Positions 26,494 to 36,234 of a stretch of 64,000 nt of DNA are shown piece by piece. How positions within the stretch are numbered: position 1 is the stretch's first letter; each line of letters opens with the position of its first letter. Source of the stretch: Streptomyces sp. Q6 (GTDB taxonomy: Bacteria; Actinomycetota; Actinomycetes; Streptomycetales; Streptomycetaceae); contig NZ_CP146022.1 in assembly GCF_036967205.1 (NCBI RefSeq), forward strand, positions 8,432,001 through 8,496,000. Reading direction: 5' to 3'. Below the pieces are notes generated by a model. That model was not told the DNA's origin. It made no database searches and worked only from the letters and a program-made list of their open reading frames with translations. Position numbers and translations under genes: made by a program.

Positions 26494-27060
26494 ATGACCG
26501 ACCGACGGCTCGAAGGCCGCAGCGTTCTCGCCCTTGTCACCAATTACGGTGTCGAGCAGGACGAACTGCTCGTCCCCTTGCGGGAGTTGCGCGAGGACGG
26601 CGTCCACGTCACTGTCGCCGCCGTCAGCACGGACCCCGTCCAGACCTTGCAGGGGGACAAGGACCCCGGGGAGAGCGTGGACCCGGACGTGTCCTACGAG
26701 TCTCTGGACGCCGCCCCGCACGATCTGTTGCTCATTCCCGGCGGCACGCTCAACGCCGACCACCTGCGCCTGGAGGCGGCCGCCGTCGACACGGTGAAGG
26801 CGTTCGCCGCGAGCGGGCGCCCCATCGCCGCCATCTGCCACGGACCGTGGGCGCTTGTGGAGGCCGATGTAGTGCGGGACAAGACCCTCACCTCGTACCC
26901 GTCACTGCGTACCGACATCACCAACGCCGGCGCCAAGGCGTGGGTGGACGAACCGGTTGTCGTCGATACGGAGGGCGGCTACCGGCTGATCACTTCGCGC
27001 ACCCCGAAGGACCTGGACGCATTCGTGACGGCGATCCGCGAACAGCTCGCCCAGGTCTGA
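26494..27060 (+). CDS. DJ-1/PfpI family protein (type 1 glutamine amidotransferase-like)
   Basis: 188 residues. The nucleophile Cys is in PIAAICHGPWALVEADVV near residue 118; the conserved Glu is in VTNYGVEQDELLVPL; then TSYPSLRTDITNAGAKAWVD. This matches the PfpI/YhbO/YraA branch, linked to stress and proposed to have protease or deglycase activity (debated). Cytoplasmic. ATG 26494 follows AAAGG. Confidence 0.92.
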   Translation: MTDRRLEGRSVLALVTNYGVEQDELLVPLRELREDGVHVTVAAVSTDPVQTLQGDKDPGESVDPDVSYESLDAAPHDLLLIPGGTLNADHLRLEAAAVDTVKAFAASGRPIAAICHGPWALVEADVVRDKTLTSYPSLRTDITNAGAKAWVDEPVVVDTEGGYRLITSRTPKDLDAFVTAIREQLAQV

Positions 27061-27497
27061 GCGGTCTGAGCGCGAACGGCCCGAGGAGCCCAGGGCGACG
27101 CATGCCCCCGTACCTGAGCGGCTGTCCGGCGCGGACGCACCCGCCATCAGGGGCGCGACGAGTCACGTCCGCCGCTCGTCGTCGCTGCGCCCGCGGTAGG
27201 AGGGCCGTACCTCCTCGTGCCACTGGCGACGCGCGTCACGCTCTTGATGCTGCGCGGGGAGATCACCGCCGCGTTCCTGACCTCGCTCCGAGGCAGGGGA
27301 GGGCGGCGCGTCTTCTCCCGTACGTGGAACGAGTCCGTCCCACGCGACCACCTCTGAGCCGGCACGACGGTCCCGCCGATGGTTCCGGCGACGGGCCCGG
27401 ACCCAGCTGATACCTCAGGCCGGAGCCCGAGACCGGAGCCCGCGCACCTTGTGCACTCCCCGCCTCGTACGGGCCACCCGCTGCCGATCCCGAACGG
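27061..27497. other. Intergenic region
   Basis: No gene recognised. Several short arginine- and proline-rich frames exist on both strands without family resemblance or ribosome sites. Confidence 0.35.
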
Positions 27498-28219
27498 TCA
27501 GGAGTGGGAAAGGGCGAAGGACACGAGGAAGCCGCTGACGGTGATCAGCCCGATGGCCAGGTGGGCGTCGTCGAACGCTTCGGGGATCATCGTGTCGGCG
27601 ACCATCGCGAGGATCGCCCCGGCCGCCACCGCGGTCACCGCGGCGATCACGGCCGGCGAGAAGGAACCGACCACCGTGTAGCCGAGGACGGCCGACACCG
27701 TGCCGGCTGCGGCGATCGCCGCCCGGACACCGTAGACGTACCCCTTCGTGCGGCCGGCCTTCTTCGTACCCGCCGAACTGGACAACCTCTCGGGGACGCT
27801 ACTGATGAACACCGCGGCCACCGTCGCCAGGCTGACGGCGCCACCGTCGAGCAGGCTGACGCCGATGACCGCTGACTCCGGTACGCCGTCGAGCAGGGCG
27901 CCGAGCGCGAGCGCCATTCCGGACCCGCCCTGCTCGGCCTCCGACGGCTGCGCCTGCGCACGCCCGTGCCCGGACCGCTTGCGGTGCCGGGCGTCCCGAC
28001 GGGCCAGCCACACATCGGCCCCTGTCTAGGCCATGGCGCCGATGAGGGTGCCGACGGCCGCGGGAGCAAGCCCTGCCCTGCCTGCTCGTACGCCTCCCCG
28101 ACCAGTTCGAAGGACACCGCTGAGATCAACACCCCGGCGCCGAAGGTCATCACGGTGGCGATCACCTTTTGCGGAATTCGCAGCCCGTACCCCAGCGCCT
28201 CACCGTCCCCGGCACACAA
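27498..28219 (-). pseudogene. Broken ZIP-type metal transporter gene
   Basis: Reading right to left: LRIPQKVIATVMTFGAGVLI then SAVSFELVGEAYEQAG in one frame; a frameshift near 28075-28085; LAPAAVGTLIGAMA in the next frame, interrupted by TAG at 28026-28028; then TGADVWLARRDARH, ALALGALLDGVPESAVIG, VAAVFISSVPERLSS and IPEAFDDAHLAIGLI to the end. The protein is otherwise a normal ZIP-family permease, but its N-terminal helix is also missing. Three lesions make it non-functional unless the last 171 codons are made separately from GTG/ATG codons near 28013. Confidence 0.75.
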
Positions 28220-28223
28220 CCGG

Positions 28224-29081
28224 TCAGCCGTGATCGCGCGCGATGGTGTGCAGGTGCTCCAGGGCGTCGAGGACCACGGTATGGCGATGCCAGTGCAGCC
28301 ATTGGCCCACGGTGGTGCCGGTCCTCTCCAAGGCGGTGAGCTGTGTCTGGGTGAGACCCGTCAGGGGTTGTTCGTGATGGGAGGAGATCATTCCGAGCAC
28401 GCGGCCGCCACTGGTGAGGGGGAGGCTGTGGGCGGCCCGGCTGCCGGTCTGGAGGATGGCGTGACGGGAATCGTCATCGAAGACGTCGGCCGATTCGACG
28501 TTCTTCACAGTGATCTGCTGACGCTGCTGGGCGGCCTGCGAGCATGACGTGGTCGAGTCCTGGACGAAGGCGAAGAAGTCGGTGAAGTGCCGGTTCAGGC
28601 CGGTGTGTTTCTCCAGGCGCAGCATTCCGTGTTCGGCGAGCTGGACGTTGCCCATATCCGTGTCGGTGATGTGGAGGACTCGCCGCAGCGCCGCCCTGAG
28701 AACCGCTGCCTGGCCTTCGGCCCGCCCTTCATGCAGCGCCAGATCCGGCAGCCTGGGCGCGATGAAGCGGGCCCGACGCGGAAACCACTGCTCGGCGTCG
28801 GCGTCCGGGCCGGCGACACGCGTCACGGCATCGGCGAGCGTGTGCAGCTTGATGTTGAAGCGCTGAGACGCCTGCTTCAGCAGGTCGAACCCGTCGGCAG
28901 GGCAGGCCAAACGGTAGCGGTGGACCAGGGTCCGCTGTGCCGCTTCGACCGCGGCCCGCGCGAGCTGCCGGTTGCGCGCTTCAAGGGCACTTTCCGAAGC
29001 GGCGTGCACGCCCTGTCGGGGTTCGACCGTGTGGGGGCCGACCGGCGAGGGGCCGGACATTCCTTGGCTTTCGTCGATCAC
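28224..29081 (-). CDS. ANTAR-GAF domain regulator
   Basis: 285 residues from GTG 29081 (AGGAGG 7 nt upstream). An ANTAR RNA-binding domain lies first, at about residues 35-90 (AAVEAAQRTLVHRYRLACPA; DGFDLLKQASQRFNIKLHTL). A GAF domain follows at about 125-270 (LHITDTDMGNVQLAEHGMLR; FVQDSTTSCSQAAQQRQQIT; AAHSLPLTSGGRVLGMISSH). ANTAR proteins bind paired hairpins and cause antitermination; GAF senses a small ligand or redox cue. The usual order in actinobacteria is GAF-ANTAR, so the order is unusual. It abuts the broken ZIP gene. Confidence 0.85.
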   Translation of the reverse strand: MIDESQGMSGPSPVGPHTVEPRQGVHAASESALEARNRQLARAAVEAAQRTLVHRYRLACPADGFDLLKQASQRFNIKLHTLADAVTRVAGPDADAEQWFPRRARFIAPRLPDLALHEGRAEGQAAVLRAALRRVLHITDTDMGNVQLAEHGMLRLEKHTGLNRHFTDFFAFVQDSTTSCSQAAQQRQQITVKNVESADVFDDDSRHAILQTGSRAAHSLPLTSGGRVLGMISSHHEQPLTGLTQTQLTALERTGTTVGQWLHWHRHTVVLDALEHLHTIARDHG

Positions 29082-29638
29082 AACGGCACCTCCTGAGGGC
29101 TTAGGGCATAAGGACATGAAACGACCGCGGCAACGCACGCATGTTCATGGCGCGTCCCGCGGTGTGCCTGTGGCCTAAGCACTCGCCCCCAGCCTAAACA
29201 CACAGCCGTCCAGCTCGATACGGGGGCCCACCTGCGAGAAGTTCCAACCCGCGGGTTCTCGGGCTTGTCGCGGGCAGAGACTGTGGCTGCTATGGCGTTT
29301 GTCACGGTCGCGGCGCAGGCGGCGGCCGTCCTGCTCGAGGTCGGAGACGGTACGCAACGCCATGCGAGGCCGCGGAGCCGGCCGGCGGAGTCCGAATCGA
29401 GGAACGGGTGTACCTCGACCACGGTGAGCGGACGGAAGCGCCTGAGTGGCCGTACCACCCGCTCCGCAGGCCCGGAGGGACGCTGCCTACCGGACAGGGG
29501 CGTCTGCGGTGGGGTTACGGGGCTGCTGTACACCGAAGCCGCGGAGTCAGTGGCGCATCCAACAGTTCTCGGTACTCCAGCCGGAGATCGTGATCACAAG
29601 GGGCTGTGGCGGGCTCGTCAATCACTACGGGGGAGTGC
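29082..29638. other. Intergenic region between two minus-strand genes
   Basis: No supported gene in 557 bp. A 62-codon minus frame at 29175-29363 has ordinary composition but no family match. The right part lies downstream of the PH-like gene and the left part should contain the ANTAR-GAF promoter. Confidence 0.35.
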
Positions 29639-30223
29639 CTACTGTCCGCCGAGTTGGAGCACCGCAACCACGTACAGGCTCCCGGCCACGGTCAGAAGCA
29701 GGAAGGAGAGAACCGTGTGAGCGACGAGCCCCCGCCCTGGAGCGAGGCCCAGATACGTCCGGGCCGCACGGCTCACACGGGGCCCGGTGGCGCCTCGCAC
29801 GGCGTTCGCGTCCGCCTTCTCGATCGCTCGACGTAGCTTTCCGCGGCTCCTCTCGGTCGTGATACCCAGACGCACACCGTCCGCGTCGCGCACCCACAAC
29901 GTCCGGTACGCACCGCCGTACGAGAAGGTCGTCAGCAGTCGGACGGAGGTGATCCGGTGGAGATCGACGGACCGCTCGCCGGTCGACGTGCGCGCGGTCA
30001 GGTGCGTCGATGAGTGCCTGAACGGGGCTCGCTCCTCGCACAACGCGGGTACGAGGACGAAGCCGGCGATCAAGGACAGCAGGCCGAGCACGATCGGCGT
30101 GCCGCCCGGGGCGACCCCCGCCCTGGCCAGGCCGTAGCCACCGAGAGGCAGCAGAAGAACCGTCACCGCCAGGCCCGATCCGATGCGGGCACGGGCCACG
30201 CCGCGGGTTGTGGTTGCTTCCAC
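29639..30223 (-). CDS. Membrane protein with PH-like domain
   Basis: 194 residues. Two N-terminal helices (GLAVTVLLLPLGGYGLA; IVLGLLSLIAGFVLVPAL), a soluble middle with the pattern LTARTSTGERSVDLHRITSV and GAYRTLWVRDADGVRLGITT typical of bacterial PH (bPH) domains, and a C-terminal helix (VLSFLLLTVAGSLYVVAVLQ). Function unknown. Start ATG 30223. Confidence 0.75.
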   Translation of the reverse strand: MEATTTRGVARARIGSGLAVTVLLLPLGGYGLARAGVAPGGTPIVLGLLSLIAGFVLVPALCEERAPFRHSSTHLTARTSTGERSVDLHRITSVRLLTTFSYGGAYRTLWVRDADGVRLGITTERSRGKLRRAIEKADANAVRGATGPRVSRAARTYLGLAPGRGLVAHTVLSFLLLTVAGSLYVVAVLQLGGQ

Positions 30224-30432
30224 TGACGCTTCCGTTTCTGTCGACCGGCATCAGCATGCACGCACGGCGGACCTTCGCACATTGCAGGCGCCCGGCAATC
30301 TTCTGCTCTGATTGCCCCGCGCCTCACCGCCTGTTTCGCGCGCTGCTCGCCCTGACGGACATCGACGCCGCTTCCGACAGCTGACTGCTGCCGCAGGCAG
30401 CCCGCGATCTCTACGGAAACCGCGTTGCCGCC

Positions 30433-30801
30433 CTACCGGGCCGGGATCGGCTGAGTGAGGTTGACCGGGTTGCCGTCCGGGTCACTGATGTGGGCGACGC
30501 GCTGCCCCCACGGCATGTCCTGCGGGTCGCTGCGGACCGAACCTCCCAGCGCCTCCACCCGGCCGAGTGTCTCGTCGACGTCGTCGACGCTGATGCTCAA
30601 CAGGATCCGTGGCGCTGCACCGGTCCCCGGGTCCGCTTTGGTCACCAGACCGAGGTCGGTGTCGCCGACACGCAGGCCGAGATAGAAGGCGGGGCCTTCC
30701 TCCGGCACGCGGAAGACCTGCTCGGCGCCGAGCAGTTTCGTGTAGAAGCCGACCAGAGCGTCCTGGTCGGCTGTGAGGATCACTGGCTGGATGGTGGACA
30801 T
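30433..30801 (-). CDS. VOC family (glyoxalase-like) protein
   Basis: 122 residues, one glyoxalase/bleomycin-resistance fold. Halves: VILTADQDALVGFYTKLLGA with AFYLGLRVGDTDLGL, and ISVDDVDETLGRVEALGGSV with HISDPDGNPVNLTQP. The terminal DPDGN-x-NL is characteristic. It could bind a metal or a small ligand; substrate unknown. ATG 30801 has GAGAGG upstream. Confidence 0.9.
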   Translation of the reverse strand: MSTIQPVILTADQDALVGFYTKLLGAEQVFRVPEEGPAFYLGLRVGDTDLGLVTKADPGTGAAPRILLSISVDDVDETLGRVEALGGSVRSDPQDMPWGQRVAHISDPDGNPVNLTQPIPAR

Positions 30802-31026
30802 GGCAGTCCTCTCGTGAACGGTCGTGTCCCTGGACAGACCGTTCGAGGACAGCCAACTCATCGGTGCGACCCGCCCGCCGCACTACCTGCGCCCCGGACT
30901 CCGGCGGGTTCGCGGCCGAGCCGGTTCAGGGTGAGGTACCGGACTGCCATGGGCCGCCGTCACGGCGGAGGCGTTGGCGCTGGGTGCGAACGCGAGTGTG
31001 CCGTTGCGCGCCCCTGGCCACTCGGA

Positions 31027-31569
31027 TCAGACCGAGGTGAGCTCCAGCGTGCCAAGGGGGAGGTAGAGGCTGGAGACCGTCCCGAGACCGAGGGTGCACA
31101 GGGTGATGTCGGTGGACGGTCCGGTGTAGTTGACCAGGACGGTGTCCCCGGCGAACACGCCGGCGGTGACGACCCCGGTGGCGGTGACGGTGTAGACCCC
31201 ACCTGCCGCGACCCTGGTGTAGTTGGTGCTCAGAGTGCTGGTCTGCCCGGTGTTCCAGGTGATCGTGTACGTGAACGTGCCGGGGCCGAGCAGGTCGGCG
31301 CAGCTGGTCGTGGTCGTCACGGACGCGCTGCGCGTCCCTGAGGTGATCGCCGGCTGCGACAGGGAGACACATGGGCCGTAGAGAGCGGTCGTCGAGACGG
31401 TCACGGTCTGCGGCGCGAGGGTGAGCGCCGGGCTGTAGCTGTTCAGGACGCTCGTCGGCGGCGTGCACGTCATGTCCAGCACGCCTGCACTGGACGGTGT
31501 GGCCAGGAAGAAGACCGAGCCGACCCACACGATGAATGTCGCGATGACGATACTCAGTCCACGTCTCAT
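31027..31569 (-). CDS. Secreted beta-rich protein of unknown function
   Basis: 180 residues from ATG 31569 (GAGGAG 7 nt upstream). Signal peptide RRGLSIVIATFIVWVGSVFF to TPSSAG. The mature protein is rich in Thr/Ser/Val (APQTVTVSTTALYGP; SVTTTTSCADLLGPGTFTYT; TSTLSTNYTRVAAGG) with four cysteines, suggesting an extracellular immunoglobulin-like fold. No anchor motif is present. Confidence 0.75.
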   Translation of the reverse strand: MRRGLSIVIATFIVWVGSVFFLATPSSAGVLDMTCTPPTSVLNSYSPALTLAPQTVTVSTTALYGPCVSLSQPAITSGTRSASVTTTTSCADLLGPGTFTYTITWNTGQTSTLSTNYTRVAAGGVYTVTATGVVTAGVFAGDTVLVNYTGPSTDITLCTLGLGTVSSLYLPLGTLELTSV

Positions 31570-32061
31570 GTTCGACTCCTCTGCTCGGTGGCTTACGCCA
31601 TCCGGCGCTTGCACGGCACCAGCGGACGGCGGGTTTCTGTGGTCCCCGCTCGTCACGGGCCAGGTCCCCTGCAAACCGGATACGGCAGGCACAGACGTGG
31701 AGGGACCTTGCGATCCCGCGGAACGCAGCGTCTGCGCTCCGGTGGCCTCACCCGTCCGAACGGCCCTTGACGGCCGTACAACCGCTCTTTCCGTCTCTCC
31801 TGGAGAGTCGCAGAATGCCGGTGCTTGTCAACACCGGGTGCGTTCGCCTGCTCACCCCGGCCGCGCTCACCTGCGCTGCTTCGAGGACCGGCTCAGGCTC
31901 GCGTAGGGGAGAGGATCGGTGTCTCGCAGAGGCAGGTCTTCCGTCTTCTGTCCCGGGGTTGCGCACGAGTGTGCCGTGACGCGTCGGCGCGGCCGGATGG
32001 GCGACGTTTCGAAGCCCCGCGCGGGGCACCCGGCCGCACACCCGACAGTGATGGAGGCGGT
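31570..32061. other. Intergenic region between divergent genes
   Basis: 492 bp with no supported gene; it should hold the two divergent promoters. GGAGG at 32053-32057 serves the next gene. Confidence 0.35.
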
Positions 32062-32538
32062 ATGGCCAAGCGACACAGAGTCATCAAAGTCAGCCCGCTT
32101 GTGGTGTGGGCCGTCCTCGCCGACGAGACCCGGTACGCGCAGTGGGTGGTGGGGACCGCCGAATCGCGACCCGTGGACGGCCCTCAATGGCCGCGGACGG
32201 GCGCCGCGCTGGAGTACGAGGTGCGGCTGGGGCCCGTGAGACTCCGTAACGAGACCGTGGTGCGGTACTGCGAGGAAGGCACGGTGCTGGAGCTGGAGGC
32301 GAAGGCCGGCGCGCTGGGCACCGCCCGAATCTGCCTGGCGCTGCGGCCCTGGGGCGAGCACTGCCTGGTGACGGTCGATGAACATCCGCTCCGCGGTACC
32401 GCCGGAACCCTGCACAACGTGGGCGTCGAGGTGCTCATCCAGATTCGCCACCGCGCGATGCTCGCCAGGCTGGCGCGTGTATGCGCATCGGAGCAGCGGT
32501 CCCGCGCCCGCCGGGCGGGGACCGACGCCCACGCCTGA
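32062..32538 (+). CDS. SRPBCC (START-like) family protein
   Basis: 158 residues. MAKRHRVIKVSPLVVWAVLA is the first strand-helix of the Bet v1/SRPBCC fold; RYAQWVVGTAESRPVDGPQW and ALEYEVRLGPVRLRNETVVR continue it, and a long C-terminal helix (VEVLIQIRHRAMLARLARVC) closes it. The fold binds hydrophobic ligands or lipids. No clue to the ligand. ATG 32062 with GGAGG upstream. Confidence 0.85.
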   Translation: MAKRHRVIKVSPLVVWAVLADETRYAQWVVGTAESRPVDGPQWPRTGAALEYEVRLGPVRLRNETVVRYCEEGTVLELEAKAGALGTARICLALRPWGEHCLVTVDEHPLRGTAGTLHNVGVEVLIQIRHRAMLARLARVCASEQRSRARRAGTDAHA

Positions 32539-32758
32539 CGCGCTCGGCCGAACACGCCGCCCCTCCGCGGACGACACCCGGCGCGCGTCCCGAACCGGGA
32601 CGCCGATGCCACAGCCGCTCTGCAGGCCCCTTCGCACCGGCTGTCCCGGTTCTGTCACAGCGGCGTCCTCCAGGACAACGGCACGCCCGGGTGCCGGGTC
32701 TGACGACAGATGGTGCGGGTGATGCGCCCGCAGCATCGACGTACGGGGGAACAAAGAA

Positions 32759-33834
<1,076 letters not shown>

Positions 33835-33877
33835 GGTCCGTTCACTGGGAGATCCGTCTCGTCCGGGCTCTCCTCCG

Positions 33878-33904
33878 GGTCGGCCGTGTCGATCACGGCC
33901 GACC
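33878..33904 (+). terminator. Hairpin after the secreted DUF6299-like gene
   Basis: Perfect 11-bp arms (33878-33888 with 33894-33904) and a 5-nt loop, 44 bp past the stop codon. The rest of 33905-34261 shows no gene and should contain the promoter of the MarR gene. Confidence 0.65.
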
Positions 33905-34261
33905 ATCGCGCTCCCTACGCCGCGGAGGGGGAACGGAACTCTCGGCCTCCCAGACCTCGCTGAACAGCAGGAGGACGCCGATCCGGAGCCCCGGTGGGCG
34001 GGTCACCGCCTGACTGCCCAAGCGGTGTCCCGGCGGGGCTCGCTGTCCGGGGCGTCCTCCCGCTCGCAGCACTCTGCACCCCGAAGGGCGTCTGCGCCAG
34101 AGGCCGTTCGGCTCTGCGTGGGATCCGACCTACCCGCACCGCGGCAGGTGCCACTCGCGGGCTCCGCGCTCGGCCCCGGGACGGTGCGGGGCGGCGTCGA
34201 GAAGGGGATCGGCGTCAACCTCGTACTGACAGCGCTACCGGAAAAGTGGCACAGTACGGCA

Positions 34262-34804
34262 ATGCGCCCAAGCCCGATGACTACCTCGGACACAGCAGAT
34301 CTTGCTGTCGAAGTCTCAGGACTGCTCGGCGTCGTGCGGGGCCGGGCTCACGGCAGGATGCTCTCCGGCCTTGTCTCCACCTCGCAGATGCGTGCTCTGC
34401 TCGTCCTCGGGCGGCTCGAGGGCGGCAACCAGCGGGCGTTGGGCGAAGCGTTGGGATCGAGTCCGCCGGCCACCAGCCGACTGTGCGACCGTCTCGAAGC
34501 GGCCGGCCTTTTGGAGAGGCGCCTCAGCGAGACGAGCCGCCGCGAGTTCCAGCTCTTCTTGAGCGCGCGGGGGAGGGTACTGCTCGACGAGGTCCGTGCG
34601 GCGGAAGTGGAAGAAGTCCGTACGATGCTGGACGCGATGCCCACGCATGCGCTCGGGCAGCTCGCCGAAGGCCTGGCGGCGTTCCGTGACGCCGCGGCGG
34701 CCGTGGTCGACGGGGCGGGCATGGCCGCCCGGCGGGCGGAATCGTGCGCGGATCGCACCGGCGGGGCGGACCAGGGGCACCTGCGCATCGCGCGTCCCGC
34801 TTGA
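34262..34804 (+). CDS. MarR family transcriptional regulator
   Basis: 180 residues from ATG 34262 (ATG 34277 possible). Helix-turn-helix is clear: STSQMRALLVLGRLEGGNQR, ALGEALGSSPPATSRLCDRL, EAAGLLERRLSETSRREFQL and LSARGRVLLDEVRAAEV. It precedes the PP2C-kinase operon by 158 bp on the same strand and could govern it, but no direct evidence is visible. The C-terminal tail is long and Ala/Arg-rich. Confidence 0.88.
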   Translation: MRPSPMTTSDTADLAVEVSGLLGVVRGRAHGRMLSGLVSTSQMRALLVLGRLEGGNQRALGEALGSSPPATSRLCDRLEAAGLLERRLSETSRREFQLFLSARGRVLLDEVRAAEVEEVRTMLDAMPTHALGQLAEGLAAFRDAAAAVVDGAGMAARRAESCADRTGGADQGHLRIARPA

Positions 34805-34962
34805 TGGCGAGGGCCAGTGGATCCGGGGTGCGGCCGGCGAGGCACCATACCCCGTTCGAGCATTAGTTGCCATAAGGCAACTAATCGTTTTAGTCTCCTG
34901 GCGGACGCGCTTGGGCGGCCGCACTGGCCTGACAGGCTGGTGGCGAGAGGAGACACCCAGTC

Positions 34963-36234
34963 ATGGGGGACGGCCCCAGATCCGCGAGCGCCCTGAACAC
35001 CGGCGACCCTTTCGTGCCACCTCAACGGCGTTCACTCCTCGACCCGGTCCCTGCGTCCGGCCTGTGGGACGGGGCGCCGCCCGACGTACTGCTGATCGAG
35101 GACGACGCCGGTGACGCGCTGCTCGTGGAGGAACTGGTCGCCGACACCGGCGCGCCCATGGAACTGCGCTGGGCGCGCACGCTCGCCGAGGCGCTGTCCC
35201 AGCTCGACACCGCCGTGCCGCACTGCGTGCTGCTCGATCTGCATCTTCCCGACGCCCAGGGACTCGAAGCCCTGGAGCGGGTGTTGCAGCGGGCGGGCGA
35301 GGCCGCCGTCGTGGTGCTGACGGGACTCGCCGAAGAACAGGCCGGACTGGCCGCGGTGGCGGCCGGTGCCCAGGACTACCTCATCAAGGGGCGCCTGGAC
35401 CCGGACCTGTTCGTGCGCGCCGTCCGGTACGCGATCCAGCGCAAGCACACGGAGCTGGCCGCGGCCGTGCTGCAAGAGGGCAGGCTGCGAGCCGAGGAGA
35501 ACGCTCGCCTGGAACGTGGCCTGTTGCCCCGGCCGCTCCTGCTCGACGACAGCGTGGTGGTGCACGCCCGGTACCAGCCGGGGCGCGCGCAGGCGCTGCT
35601 CGGCGGCGACTTCTACGACGTCGTCCAGACACCGGACGGCACCACGCACGCCCTGGTGGGCGACGTCTCCGGACACGGGCCCGACGCCGCGGCTCTGGGC
35701 GTCTGCATGCGCGTGGCCTGGCGTTCGTTCGTGCTCGCCGGAGCCAGGGAGCAGCAACTCCTGGAACTGCTCGAGCAGATCCTGGTCGCCGAACGCTCGG
35801 GTCCGGAGATTTTCGCCACCCTCAGCTGTCTGACCCGGACCGCGGGCCAGGCGAGCGTGAACGTCGTGCGCGCCGGCCACCCGGGTCTGCTCGTGCGCTC
35901 GCGCGAGCGCCAGGTGCGCATGGAAGTCGTGCCGGGCGGTCCGATGCTGGGGATTCTGCCCGGGGTGGCCCGATGGCCCTCGACCCAGGTGCCGCTGAGC
36001 GACGACGACGTGCTCATGCTGTTCACGGACGGTCTGATCGAAGGCCGCGTGGGGGAGGGGTCGGAGCGCCTGGGGGAGGACGGCCTCCTGCGGCTCGCCG
36101 CGACACACGCCCACCATCCACCGGACCGCTTCGTGGACACTGTGATCGGTGCCGCCGAAACCCTCGCCGCCGCAAGCGGCGGACTGGCCGACGACGTCGC
36201 CGTCCTGCTTCTCGAATGGAACAACACCCCATGA
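34963..36234 (+). CDS. Response-regulator-linked SpoIIE/PP2C serine phosphatase
   Basis: 423 residues. A receiver domain spans about 40-155 (DVLLIEDDAGDALLVEELVA; phospho-acceptor Asp in HCVLLDLHLPDAQG; Lys in QDYLIKGRLDPD). A short helical linker leads to a PP2C-type phosphatase at about 195-420: GGDFYDVVQTPDG, GDVSGHGPDAAALG, VRAGHPGLLVRS, LFTDGLIEGR and DDVAVLLLEW hold the metal-binding Asp residues. It should dephosphorylate a STAS anti-anti-sigma protein when the receiver is phosphorylated. It overlaps the following kinase gene by ATGA. Confidence 0.93.
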   Translation: MGDGPRSASALNTGDPFVPPQRRSLLDPVPASGLWDGAPPDVLLIEDDAGDALLVEELVADTGAPMELRWARTLAEALSQLDTAVPHCVLLDLHLPDAQGLEALERVLQRAGEAAVVVLTGLAEEQAGLAAVAAGAQDYLIKGRLDPDLFVRAVRYAIQRKHTELAAAVLQEGRLRAEENARLERGLLPRPLLLDDSVVVHARYQPGRAQALLGGDFYDVVQTPDGTTHALVGDVSGHGPDAAALGVCMRVAWRSFVLAGAREQQLLELLEQILVAERSGPEIFATLSCLTRTAGQASVNVVRAGHPGLLVRSRERQVRMEVVPGGPMLGILPGVARWPSTQVPLSDDDVLMLFTDGLIEGRVGEGSERLGEDGLLRLAATHAHHPPDRFVDTVIGAAETLAAASGGLADDVAVLLLEWNNTP

